Numbered from the stretch's first letter, positions 6,865 to 14,158 are shown. The stretch is DNA of 15,355 nucleotides from CAZJDM01 sp964544765 (GCA_964544765.1 CAZJDM010000109.1:1-15355); one strand, 5' to 3'. Notes: generated by a model not told the origin, from the sequence alone. A program made the numbers and translations.

Positions 6865-8088
6865 ATGCGCAACCAAAGTATTTCCTTAGCAAAATACTGT
6901 GCTCCACTATATACTCTACTATATGCTCTACTATTCACCCTATTATTTACCCTAATTATTTATCAAACAAGTTGTAAGACTACGGACCCTTATTCTGGGA
7001 CATATTATTCCGATTTCTCGCTAGTTAAAATTAATCCTATAACTAAAGTGGGTAAATTTAGAGTAGCAAGTGCTGTTATAACCACAACCTCTGTCCACGG
7101 AAGAATAGAACATCCATTTTCTCGAACGGACAGTATCTGGAAAATCAAACTACCCAAAAATATGGAACACACCTTAGAAATTGATGTATTTTATGATGGC
7201 TCTCAACTGTTGGCAAACACGCGTCCGGATGATCTTAACTGCCCTCCTATTAAAAAAATATTTCTTCGCAACGTCGAAAATTTAAGTTTCCTTATATGTC
7301 GTACAGATCCTGCTAATATTGTACCAACTAAAAAACCCAAACATGTAAGTGCAAATCTAACTCCCACTGGAGGAGGAAGCAAAAAATCCGACTATGTAAT
7401 ACCTCCAGAAGGGCTGATCAGCGATTATTATGAAGATTATTTTCAAGTAGCATTAAAATATACAATAGATAAAAAAAAGATCAAAAAGAAAATTATAGAT
7501 TTAATTAAATATGAACACTTTTGCCCCACCAAGCAAAGAGAGCACTGTAGGAACTTTCAATTTAAAACAATCGAAGTAAAGGCCAGGAAGGTTGAAGATA
7601 AAAGTTCAACCGGTGGATCAATAAAATTTAGATTAAATGATAATTTTCTTTTATATGTTTCTTACCCACCAACTCATCCAAATGGTAAGTTTCGACTCGT
7701 TTCAGCTCAACAACCGGGGTCAAGCAGGAAAGTTCTTGACCTTACCAGATATAGTTCTGATATAGATTACATAATTCTCAACACAACAGGAACTAGGCGT
7801 CTAGAAGATGGGAAAGATTATCATAATAAAGTATTTAACTTAACAGATCTTTCTGCCAAACAACTCCTAATACTCAAGTTATTTAGAAAAATGACTTATA
7901 GTGAAGCTAAATTGGACGGCGGCTGCGGGAGAATCGAAACCCCCGAAATAAGCATAACTCTTGTTTATAAAAATGGAACACAAAAGAAATACTGGGATAG
8001 CGAGCACGCTTGTAAAGGACGTAGGTACTTTTCTTATCGATTAATTTCCGAGTTTATATCAGAAGATATTAATTATGGTAAGAAGTAA
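6865..8088 (+). CDS. Putative lipoprotein or secreted protein of unknown function
   Basis: The 407-aa protein starts at ATG 6865, which is preceded by AGAAGGAG with 5-nt spacing. The N-terminus has a hydrophobic core built from four-residue repeats (APLY TLLY ALLF TLLF TLII), then YQTSC. C37 may be lipidated, but the -3 residue is Gln, so the lipobox is atypical. The remaining 370 residues are Lys-rich with scattered Cys (for example CPTKQREHC and LDGGCGRIE ... EHACKG) that could form disulphides. No family was recognised. Gly/Ser-rich stretches near 166-172 may be a linker between two domains. The stop codon directly abuts the stop of the convergent gene at 8089, so there is no space for a terminator. 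Confidence 0.7.
   Translation: MRNQSISLAKYCAPLYTLLYALLFTLLFTLIIYQTSCKTTDPYSGTYYSDFSLVKINPITKVGKFRVASAVITTTSVHGRIEHPFSRTDSIWKIKLPKNMEHTLEIDVFYDGSQLLANTRPDDLNCPPIKKIFLRNVENLSFLICRTDPANIVPTKKPKHVSANLTPTGGGSKKSDYVIPPEGLISDYYEDYFQVALKYTIDKKKIKKKIIDLIKYEHFCPTKQREHCRNFQFKTIEVKARKVEDKSSTGGSIKFRLNDNFLLYVSYPPTHPNGKFRLVSAQQPGSSRKVLDLTRYSSDIDYIILNTTGTRRLEDGKDYHNKVFNLTDLSAKQLLILKLFRKMTYSEAKLDGGCGRIETPEISITLVYKNGTQKKYWDSEHACKGRRYFSYRLISEFISEDINYGKK
6902..6961 (+). repeat. Five-copy 12-bp tandem repeat inside a signal-peptide coding region
   Basis: Units start at 6902, 6914, 6926, 6938 and 6950. The first three are CTCCACTATATA, CTCTACTATATG and CTCTACTATTCA; later copies diverge (CCCTATTATTTA, CCCTAATTATTT). 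Each unit encodes four residues of the hydrophobic core. Twelve is a multiple of 3, so unit gain or loss keeps the frame but changes core length. Confidence 0.85.
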
Positions 8089-9228
8089 TTAAATGGCTTG
8101 CAGATATAATTCGTGGATAAATTTACTTAGTGGGTCGAATTTTATGAGGTTAGGTATATCAATTAAATTTTTATTAAAAACCCAAATAAAATCGATATTG
8201 TTAGTTGATAGCCATTTCCCATCTAGAAGCTCTCCTTGGTGTAGTTCAATTACTCCTTGATAGATCATGGTTTCAACATATGACATTACTAATTGGATTT
8301 CAAATTGATAAAAAGAATCTGCTAAAAAGTTAATTTGTCGAAAAGGGTCTGGATTCTGATTATTTGCTTTTTCATATAACCTAATGGTTTTCTCTTTAGT
8401 GATGGGTTCTAATTTTTTAATAAGGTAAGACTGAATATAATGATTTAAAATTATAGGTCCTTTAGCAATGTCAGCTATTACTCCATATTGCTGAAAATAA
8501 AGTCCCATAGTATTGGTTAAAACTAACCATAAGATTGCTGGGTTAATATCTTGTTGATTGCTTGTTCTGCCAAATATACTATTAAAGCTAGACCATCTTT
8601 TATGACTTATTCTTTCCCAAAGCAAGTGTAGCAAAGCATTAAAATCTTCTGGATAGAATACAATTCCTTGAACGAAAAGTTCCTTTGGCTTGTAGGGGAA
8701 TGAAGCAATAACATAAGGTGTTAAATGACAACTTCCTTCCCACCATTCTATAGAATGACTTAAACTTAACAGTTTAGAACTAGAATTATTGATAATCCTT
8801 TGGATCTCTTCTTTTACTTCTAGGTTACTACCAGCTATTAAATTAAGTTTATCAAGGGGGGATAGTTGGTTAAGGTCTTGATGAGTTTTGTTTTCAAATA
8901 TTCTTTTATATAAAGACTTTAAAATGGATGTGCATTGATCGCTGTTTTGGACACAGTAATTTAAGAAAGTCTTTTTAATAGCTTGTCTTAGTCTTTTGTT
9001 CTTTTTAAAATGACCTAGTTGACCATTCCAACCACTTAATGCAGGGTTTTCTGATAGGTTTGGCATAATTTGCTGAGCTAGGGAAAACAGCTGCGGCTCA
9101 ATGACCTGCCAGCGAGTATTGTAACCCCCTATTATTGTAGGACAAAAAGACAGTAACATATCAGATGTCCAGTCATTAATAGGAAGTGATTGACCGGTGG
9201 TTAAGGGACTTAAGTCTTTAAACTTCAT
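8089..9228 (-). CDS. Hypothetical protein, no family recognised
   Basis: This is a 379-aa reading frame with normal protein-like composition, rich in predicted helix, Leu, Ile and Asn. It has no recognisable signal peptide, membrane segment or catalytic motif. Features seen are a Trp/Cys-containing patch (SIEWWEGSCHLTPYV) and a C-terminal half rich in Phe, Tyr and Ile. ATG 9228 is the first possible start after an upstream in-frame stop. It has no SD site and lies 2 bp from the start codon of the divergent gene at 9231, so the N-terminus may be mis-assigned or truncated. Its stop abuts the stop of the gene ending at 8088. It probably belongs with the neighbouring caspase-like locus, which is inference from position only. 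Confidence 0.65.
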   Translation of the reverse strand: MKFKDLSPLTTGQSLPINDWTSDMLLSFCPTIIGGYNTRWQVIEPQLFSLAQQIMPNLSENPALSGWNGQLGHFKKNKRLRQAIKKTFLNYCVQNSDQCTSILKSLYKRIFENKTHQDLNQLSPLDKLNLIAGSNLEVKEEIQRIINNSSSKLLSLSHSIEWWEGSCHLTPYVIASFPYKPKELFVQGIVFYPEDFNALLHLLWERISHKRWSSFNSIFGRTSNQQDINPAILWLVLTNTMGLYFQQYGVIADIAKGPIILNHYIQSYLIKKLEPITKEKTIRLYEKANNQNPDPFRQINFLADSFYQFEIQLVMSYVETMIYQGVIELHQGELLDGKWLSTNNIDFIWVFNKNLIDIPNLIKFDPLSKFIHELYLQAI

Positions 9229-9230
9229 GA

Positions 9231-9716
9231 ATGTTGGTCTTACCCAAGGTAATTAATTCTAGGTCTGATTATAGCTTTAAGTCAAATAAGCTGCCTTTGA
9301 AAACAGAAATACCTGTGCCTTTAAATTTGGTTACTCCTTACTATGATACAGTATCAACTAACATTAAGGCTATTCAAGGAAAAACAGATATTGCTAGTAT
9401 GGGTAATGAGCCTTTTACACAGCTAGTCTCTGCGCTTCAAGAATTATTAGAAGAAACTAGTATGCCTAAGCTGACTTCTCATGCATGTTATAAACCTGAT
9501 TTTTTTACCCTATCTCCTTATAATTACTATTACTATTGGAGTCCTTTTCAGGTCGATTGTAAGGTGGAGAAAACCAATATAAAAGTTATCCAAAAGAAAG
9601 AAAGACCTAGATCAACTTCTTACCCTGAGTACCATAGATTGTTTGCAGGAGGAACCTCAGAAAATCCTAAAAGAGTCAGTATTTTTTATTATGTTAATAA
9701 ACTAAGAAGCAATTAA
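9231..9716 (+). CDS. N-terminal piece of an interrupted caspase-like repeat protein
   Basis: This 161-codon frame ends at TAA 9714-9716. The same frame continues open from 9717 through 12200, so this is probably the front part of one gene of about 989 codons. Its last residues (KRVSIFYYVNKLRSN) look like the first beta-strand of an alpha/beta fold whose next helix (ALSAAKSMAYRLLNNGY) lies after the stop. No signal peptide is visible. The start at 9231 has no SD site and lies 2 bp from the divergent start at 9228, so the true 5' end may be lost or elsewhere. The Tyr-rich PYNYYYYWSPF segment is unusual. On its own this piece has no recognisable function. Confidence 0.55.
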   Translation: MLVLPKVINSRSDYSFKSNKLPLKTEIPVPLNLVTPYYDTVSTNIKAIQGKTDIASMGNEPFTQLVSALQELLEETSMPKLTSHACYKPDFFTLSPYNYYYYWSPFQVDCKVEKTNIKVIQKKERPRSTSYPEYHRLFAGGTSENPKRVSIFYYVNKLRSN

Positions 9717-9737
9717 GCTTTAAGTGCCGCTAAAAGC

Positions 9738-12200
9738 ATGGCCTATCGTTTATTAAATAATGGTTATGAACTATCAGTTGGTCAAAAATCTCATCGTACT
9801 GATGCGCAGGCTTTAGGTGATTTTGCTGACTTATCTTTAAGTAAAACTTTTAATGATCAAAAGTTAGTTTTTGAAGTACGTTTAGTGGTTGCTGAAAATC
9901 TTCATCCAGCTAGTGCAAACACTTTATTACAGCAAGCTAGAAATAATTATCAGGTTATTATTTATGATGGACATAGTGGGTATAGTCAAGCTAATGATAA
10001 TACCTTTTATACCCCTACTAGCTATAAAAATGGGGGTTACCAAATATTTGTTTTAAATGGTTGCTCTTCTTTTAGTTATGCCTACAAAATACTTAATACT
10101 AAAGCTCTAGATTTTGATGACCCTTTGTATATGAGCATCGATGTGGTGTCTACATTTACAAGTTCTAATGGTCATACTTTCTTGTCACAAATAATTAAAA
10201 GAATAATTGGCACCAACGACTTTGATAATATTCATGTATTATTTAAATCTAAGATAAGCCGTTTATCATCCCTTATTACTGGATATAGTTCAATATCTTC
10301 TATGAAAACTCCTCATGGTGCCGTTATAAGCATCAAAATACAAGAAGCTAAAACATATAAAGGTAAAAGAATTGCTTTAGGATCCAGATTTAAGATTTTT
10401 GAAGATGGAGGCCTTCACTCAGTTACCTACCAAGATGCGGTTGATCAACCATTTTTAGATGGTTCTATAAAACTAAAAGCTAGAGATCCCATTAAATTTG
10501 ATAGAAAGGGTCGGTTAATTGCTGGGTGTGTTCATGAAATGTGGAATTATTCTGGGCTAAATGAAAAATATTTAAAAACACTGCCTAAATCAGTTAATGG
10601 TCAAAAAGCTTTGCCTCATAAAAGTTGTTTTGAATTTGATCCTCTACTTGAGTCATTTGCTAGGTTAAAAATAGGAACTACTCATGAGGTTGTCATTGGC
10701 CCTCAATCCATAGCACTAAACCACTTTGAAATGAAGGGTGATCAAGTTGTTGGTTTTTTGACAAAGGAGGCCAATTTTTATGGTCAGCTTTGGTCAGTAA
10801 ACAGCAAGGTTAGAGTTGAGTACCCTAAGAATCACTTAATTGCTATCAAAACAATTGAACCTCATATGGTAAAAAGTAATGGTTGTGTTTTTGATGCAGG
10901 CTTAGGAATTAAATTTATTGATTTTGAAGAAAAGAATGATCAAAAAATACATTCTATCAGAGTTCAAAAAGGGCAATTGGCAGAGGATTGTAAAACAAAA
11001 AGTGGATATGAAATTCCCATTGATGCTGTTATTAATTATGATTATAACGGATGGATGGTATCTCTTTCCTCTTCGAAACAAGATATAAAATATAATAATG
11101 AGAAATTTAGTGGAGTTGTTGAGTTTTATCCTGACCCGGTTGATAGAGAAATTATAGCTGTTATTGAACCTAATTTTAGTAGAGCTGATTCCAATCTTTT
11201 CCCACTAACCTTTCACTCTAATGGGCGAAAAAAAATGGCCCTAGCAATGTCTCATTTTCCTGTTGCTGACGATAGAGATCAGGTGTCTAATTTAGTGATT
11301 TCATCCTTAGTTGACAAGTTGGGGCTTTCTAAAGAATCTTTTTTATTAAAGGGAGGATTAATCTTTTTTGATCCTAATGGAAAATTGGCCGGAGGCATTT
11401 TAAAGGAAAATTTTATTTGGCAAGACAATACTATTCCCATAGGATCTGTGGTAGCTTTTAATGATATACAACCAATCTTTATTATGATGGGGCATGATGG
11501 TCTTATTCAAATGATAATGCGACAGCTACCACAACCACCTGGTCCTGAAAATCAGACACCTCAACAACAACGAACTGATCATGTAATGTCGGATTATGAT
11601 CTATTCCTCTTTAATAAAGAATATTTGGTGACCGCTGGGCAGCAAGCTTCAGGCCCTCCTTCAGAGCGTGATTTAGTAGGTGACTTTGAAAGGTTTATTG
11701 AGGCTACAGATAACTTATTTGAAAATATTGGAGAGCTAAGGTCATTTGACCTACCTCAAATATCTTTTATGGAATTTGAAGTAAGTGTTGGTACTTTGTT
11801 TTATTTTAATAATAATTCCTACGAAGTTATACCGGTTGTTCCGCAACGATATCAAGGTATGGTGTTTTGTCAGTTTTTTCCCATCATTTTTAGAAATGAT
11901 AAACTTTCTGAGGCAACTCTACGTTACCCAGTAGAATTTGAAGAAGTTGAGCTACCAGCATTCACCACAGTAGCCTTTGAATCAAGCGAGCAGGCATTCT
12001 ATTATGGAACTCGAAAAATATCTTACCTATACTTTCCTGCAGGAGCTGTCCCCCCTCTTTACCAAATTAATAAAGGTGAATATGATAAAAGCTCTTTAAT
12101 ACCTTCGTTCAGAAACACAACTGCTTCAACTGCTGATATTCTTACTCAGGATCAAAAATTTATGATGCAAATGTTAAAACGTATATCCTGGAGTAACTAG
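9738..12200 (+). CDS. Caspase/C25-like His-Cys domain protein with MORN-like repeats (main part of the interrupted gene)
   Basis: This is an 820-codon frame. Residues 1-195 resemble the caspase-haemoglobinase fold seen in C25, CHAT and clostripain peptidases. A hydrophobic strand leads into IIYDGHSGY (74-82, H79), then a strand into QIFVLNGCSS (102-111, C109); together they would form a His-Cys dyad. Residues about 205-595 carry irregular beta repeats of MORN-variant type, such as FDRKGRLIAG (254-263), FHSNGRKKM (492-500) and FFDPNGKLAGG (543-553). A Pro/Gln-rich linker (597-613) precedes a beta-rich, aromatic C-terminal domain. ATG 9738 has no SD site, and the seven codons before it back to TAA 9714 are in frame, so this is probably the body of a longer gene. 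Protease activity is inference; the repeats could be a binding surface. The stop lies 2 bp before the next start (12203), suggesting translational coupling. Confidence 0.65.
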   Translation: MAYRLLNNGYELSVGQKSHRTDAQALGDFADLSLSKTFNDQKLVFEVRLVVAENLHPASANTLLQQARNNYQVIIYDGHSGYSQANDNTFYTPTSYKNGGYQIFVLNGCSSFSYAYKILNTKALDFDDPLYMSIDVVSTFTSSNGHTFLSQIIKRIIGTNDFDNIHVLFKSKISRLSSLITGYSSISSMKTPHGAVISIKIQEAKTYKGKRIALGSRFKIFEDGGLHSVTYQDAVDQPFLDGSIKLKARDPIKFDRKGRLIAGCVHEMWNYSGLNEKYLKTLPKSVNGQKALPHKSCFEFDPLLESFARLKIGTTHEVVIGPQSIALNHFEMKGDQVVGFLTKEANFYGQLWSVNSKVRVEYPKNHLIAIKTIEPHMVKSNGCVFDAGLGIKFIDFEEKNDQKIHSIRVQKGQLAEDCKTKSGYEIPIDAVINYDYNGWMVSLSSSKQDIKYNNEKFSGVVEFYPDPVDREIIAVIEPNFSRADSNLFPLTFHSNGRKKMALAMSHFPVADDRDQVSNLVISSLVDKLGLSKESFLLKGGLIFFDPNGKLAGGILKENFIWQDNTIPIGSVVAFNDIQPIFIMMGHDGLIQMIMRQLPQPPGPENQTPQQQRTDHVMSDYDLFLFNKEYLVTAGQQASGPPSERDLVGDFERFIEATDNLFENIGELRSFDLPQISFMEFEVSVGTLFYFNNNSYEVIPVVPQRYQGMVFCQFFPIIFRNDKLSEATLRYPVEFEEVELPAFTTVAFESSEQAFYYGTRKISYLYFPAGAVPPLYQINKGEYDKSSLIPSFRNTTASTADILTQDQKFMMQMLKRISWSN

Positions 12201-12205
12201 ATATG
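12190..12205 (+). promoter_or_regulatory. Ribosome site for the gene at 12203 within the end of the preceding frame
   Basis: GGAG at 12190-12193 lies 9 nt before ATG 12203 and overlaps the last codons of the large repeat protein. This supports both the start at 12203 and co-translation of the two genes. Confidence 0.5.
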
Positions 12206-12391
12206 AAGCTGAGATGGATTAAAATATTTCTTTTTACTTGTTGGGTTTTTAATCTCCATATTGTACTTGGAAGTGACTCCTCTAAATGGTTAGATTTTTC
12301 TCAAAAGAAAGAATGGATTGATAAAATTGGAATGCTCTCTTATCAATGTATTAGCTCAACCAAATTTCATACGAGGAGAAAAAACATTTAA
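12203..12391 (+). pseudogene. N-terminal, signal-peptide-bearing part of a frameshifted gene
   Basis: The 62-codon frame encodes a clear signal peptide (basic MKLRWIK, hydrophobic FLFTCWVFNLHIV, then LGS|DSS). It runs into a mature region that ends abruptly at TAA 12389-12391. Removing one A from the six-A run at 12379-12384 joins it to the +1 frame that stays open to 12956. The whole locus 12203-12956 is therefore best read as one gene of about 250 codons with a 1-nt insertion. It overlaps the downstream frame by about 70 nt. No family was recognised. Confidence 0.55.
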
Positions 12392-12956
12392 TGATTCAGC
12401 AAACGCTGATACTATTGACCGTCTTACATCTACTAACAACTATCAAAGCCTCTCTTTTGCATCCATTCAATTATTAGATTTTTATCAATATCGTGGAATT
12501 AATGAGAAACGCCGTCAGTTAGTTGATTTTTTGAAAAATTTTCTACCTTTAAGTTTAGAATATAATGAAGAGTTTGAGCATGGTGCCATTAATTTTTTCT
12601 CAGCCTACTGGAATTATATAGATCTATTAACTCGTTTATACTCTGCCAATGAATTGAAATCAGTAATTGATATAGATAAACTAGCTAGCAACTTTCAACA
12701 TTCTATTATTTTTATTTCAAACTCTAGCAATATGATTGATAGACCCCATAATTTGGGTCTATCTTGGAACTATGCCTGGGTTTTAAAAAGTTTAATTAAT
12801 CAATTCAGCTCCGAACCGGAATATGAAGGTAATTTAATAAAGCTGCAAAAGCTTTATCACCAGGCTAGACGTCAAGGATTAAGACAGTTAATTCAATTTC
12901 AAGGACATAAAAGTTATGATCACTGGGTTCCTTATTTCGCCTTATATAGCTTATAG
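12318..12956 (+). CDS. C-terminal part of the frameshifted secreted protein, function unknown
   Basis: This is a 212-codon frame. The first ~24 codons (12318-12390) overlap the upstream frame and look like out-of-frame reading, with no SD before ATG 12318. Convincing protein begins near FNDSANADTIDRL at about 12388. The rest is helical, with Leu/Phe/Tyr-rich segments (QLVDFLKNFLPLSL, NYIDLLTRLYS, WNYAWVLKSLINQF), perhaps a helical-repeat or all-alpha enzyme fold. No motif was recognised. With the signal peptide of the 12203 frame restored, it would be a secreted partner of the caspase-like gene just upstream. It ends about 100 bp before the convergent ChaN-like gene. Confidence 0.5.
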   Translation: MIKLECSLINVLAQPNFIRGEKTFNDSANADTIDRLTSTNNYQSLSFASIQLLDFYQYRGINEKRRQLVDFLKNFLPLSLEYNEEFEHGAINFFSAYWNYIDLLTRLYSANELKSVIDIDKLASNFQHSIIFISNSSNMIDRPHNLGLSWNYAWVLKSLINQFSSEPEYEGNLIKLQKLYHQARRQGLRQLIQFQGHKSYDHWVPYFALYSL

Positions 12957-13054
12957 AGTCATTTATCTAAAAAGATATTAACTTGAATTTTTAAGAAATA
13001 CTTATGGTCAGATTCGAACTAACACTGAACAAAAACTTTTCAAGCCTTCTGCCT

Positions 13055-13975
13055 CTACAACTCTTCTTCCGGTGTAGGAGCAGTGAATAATATATAGTCA
13101 CCTAAATAACCATAGTCAGGATCTTCTTGAATATAAGGCAAGGCTTCTTCTTTTGTTTGATGCTCAAGTGATACCTGAGCTATCACAGTTACTTTACTAT
13201 CCTCAGGCGAACGCTCTCTTATCCGATCTGGTAAGCCCAATTTATACTCCACATGAAAATTACCCACTATAACCATAAAAAGATTATGGAGATCATTATC
13301 TACCTGAAGAGTTGTTTGATAAGCCATAGTGTCATCCCAAACAGATTGAGCTATAAACATTCTTTGTAGAATATGTTCGGGTACAGGGTGAGCCACCTGC
13401 ATAATTTTCCTAAAACGCTCAAAATACTGATCATTACCAGTTACAAAGTCCTCTGGTATCAATGATCTAGCTTCATCACTAAGTTTATCCCATCCTACTT
13501 TGACGACTTCTTTAGTTACCCAACGAGGAACATTAATACCGTAAGCATGTCCACCAGAAGAAACGGCCAATTGAATCAATGGACGATAAAAGGAAAAAGG
13601 AATACTACCCCAATTTATAGTTTCTAGAAAGGTTGTTTCATCTACTTGGTCCTCTTGATACAAATCAAAGATATCCTGACGTGTCCAATCAATAAATTCC
13701 AGGCCAACTGATACCGATCTCAGTGGCAATAATTCTTGTAGAATTACTTTTTGGTTTTCATGTTGAAAAGGGTTAGTATGTTCTTCGCCCAGGATAACTA
13801 TATCCTGAGTTGCTAGAGCTGAGATAAGATTTTCCAAAGAAACATAATTTTGTTCTTCAGTACTATAAATTAACATTTGATTATCTTCCATGGCCCAAAT
13901 TGAACTAAAACTAAATAACAAATTCACAGATAGAAATAAAGAAATCAAAACACCATGAGCAATCCTTAGCTTCAT
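13055..13975 (-). CDS. ChaN-like haem-binding uptake protein (Tiki superfamily)
   Basis: The 306-aa protein starts at 13975 behind a consensus AAGGAGG site (complement of 13982-13988) with 6-nt spacing. Residues 1-28 form a signal peptide ending SSIWA|ME, without a lipobox. The mature region has the hallmarks of the ChaN/TraB-Tiki fold: LGEEHTNPFQHENQ (62-75), VGLEFIDW (90-97), YGINVPRWV (145-153), QSVWDDTMAY (210-219) and VGNFHVEYKLGLPDRI (237-252). Family members include Campylobacter ChaN, a haem-binding outer-membrane-associated lipoprotein of iron uptake. Related Tiki proteins are metal-dependent proteases using the GE-H and GH residues, so a hydrolase role is also possible. No Fur box or haem-uptake neighbours were recognised. 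It converges with the frameshifted gene ending at 12956 and diverges from the prolyl isomerase gene. Confidence 0.88.
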   Translation of the reverse strand: MKLRIAHGVLISLFLSVNLLFSFSSIWAMEDNQMLIYSTEEQNYVSLENLISALATQDIVILGEEHTNPFQHENQKVILQELLPLRSVSVGLEFIDWTRQDIFDLYQEDQVDETTFLETINWGSIPFSFYRPLIQLAVSSGGHAYGINVPRWVTKEVVKVGWDKLSDEARSLIPEDFVTGNDQYFERFRKIMQVAHPVPEHILQRMFIAQSVWDDTMAYQTTLQVDNDLHNLFMVIVGNFHVEYKLGLPDRIRERSPEDSKVTVIAQVSLEHQTKEEALPYIQEDPDYGYLGDYILFTAPTPEEEL

Positions 13976-14067
13976 CTTAATCCTCCTTGATTAAATTGTG
14001 CACTGAAACAAAATTCTAGATGAAAACACCTAAAATAGAAAGGAGAAATTTCATTGAATCATAATAA

Positions 14068-14106
14068 CGTACCATTTTAATGCACTTTAATGCATTGCAA
14101 TGTACG
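14068..14106. promoter_or_regulatory. Imperfect 39-nt dyad with three AATGCA-type repeats at 10-bp steps (candidate operator)
   Basis: The left arm CGTAC-C-ATT-TT-AATGCA (14068-14084) pairs with the right arm TGCATT-GC-AAT-GTACG (14091-14106), across the loop CTTTAA. The pairing has one bulged base and a 2x2 internal loop. AATGCA at 14079, AATGCA at 14089 and AATGTA at 14099 are spaced exactly 10 bp, on one face of the helix. The palindrome CATTGCAATG (14093-14102) contains the -35 box of the isomerase promoter. Regulator binding there would be expected to affect transcription. Confidence 0.5.
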
Positions 14107-14123
14107 AACACAACTGCTATATA
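14095..14123 (+). promoter_or_regulatory. Sigma-70 promoter of the prolyl isomerase gene
   Basis: TTGCAA (14095-14100) and TATATA (14118-14123) are separated by 17 bp. The start would lie near 14130, about 29 nt before ATG 14159, and AAGGA (14146-14150) serves as ribosome site. The -35 lies inside the candidate operator. Confidence 0.6.
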
Positions 14124-14158
14124 AAGCAAGTTATTAAATCAGCGAAAGGAATTTTATA

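Larger units (their letters stand above)
9231..12200 (+). pseudogene. Inferred intact gene of about 989 codons broken by a single in-frame TAA
   Basis: Both flanking frames are in the same phase (9231, 9717 and 9738 differ by multiples of 3). The TAA at 9714-9716 falls between the first strand and first helix of the caspase-like domain. One base change at this codon would restore the frame. Alternatives are a sequencing error, readthrough, or reinitiation at 9738, for which no SD site is seen. Confidence 0.55.

Noticed and set aside
12378..12391. A AAA AAC heptamer in zero frame as a programmed -1 frameshift site, with AGGAG upstream
   Set aside because: The downstream coding frame is +1, not -1. 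A -1 shift leads to a frame that closes within about 30 codons.
12391..12477. Short frame starting at ATG 12391 (overlapping TAATG) that resembles a signal peptide
   Set aside because: It ends after 28 codons, lies inside the better-supported gene, and its AGGAG is too far upstream (12 nt).
13003..13024. tRNA T-arm-like sequence on the minus strand (GTTAG-TTCGAAT-CTGAC) near the right edge of the anomalous block, suggestive of an integrase att site
   Set aside because: The arm pairs with one wobble, but no acceptor, D or anticodon arms can be built around it, no matching repeat was found at the left edge, and no integrase gene is present.
14038..14079. Possible 8-codon leader peptide from TTG 14055 behind AAAGGAG, upstream of the isomerase gene
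   Set aside because: It would lie upstream of the best promoter start, uses a rare start codon, and shows no attenuation structure or codon bias.
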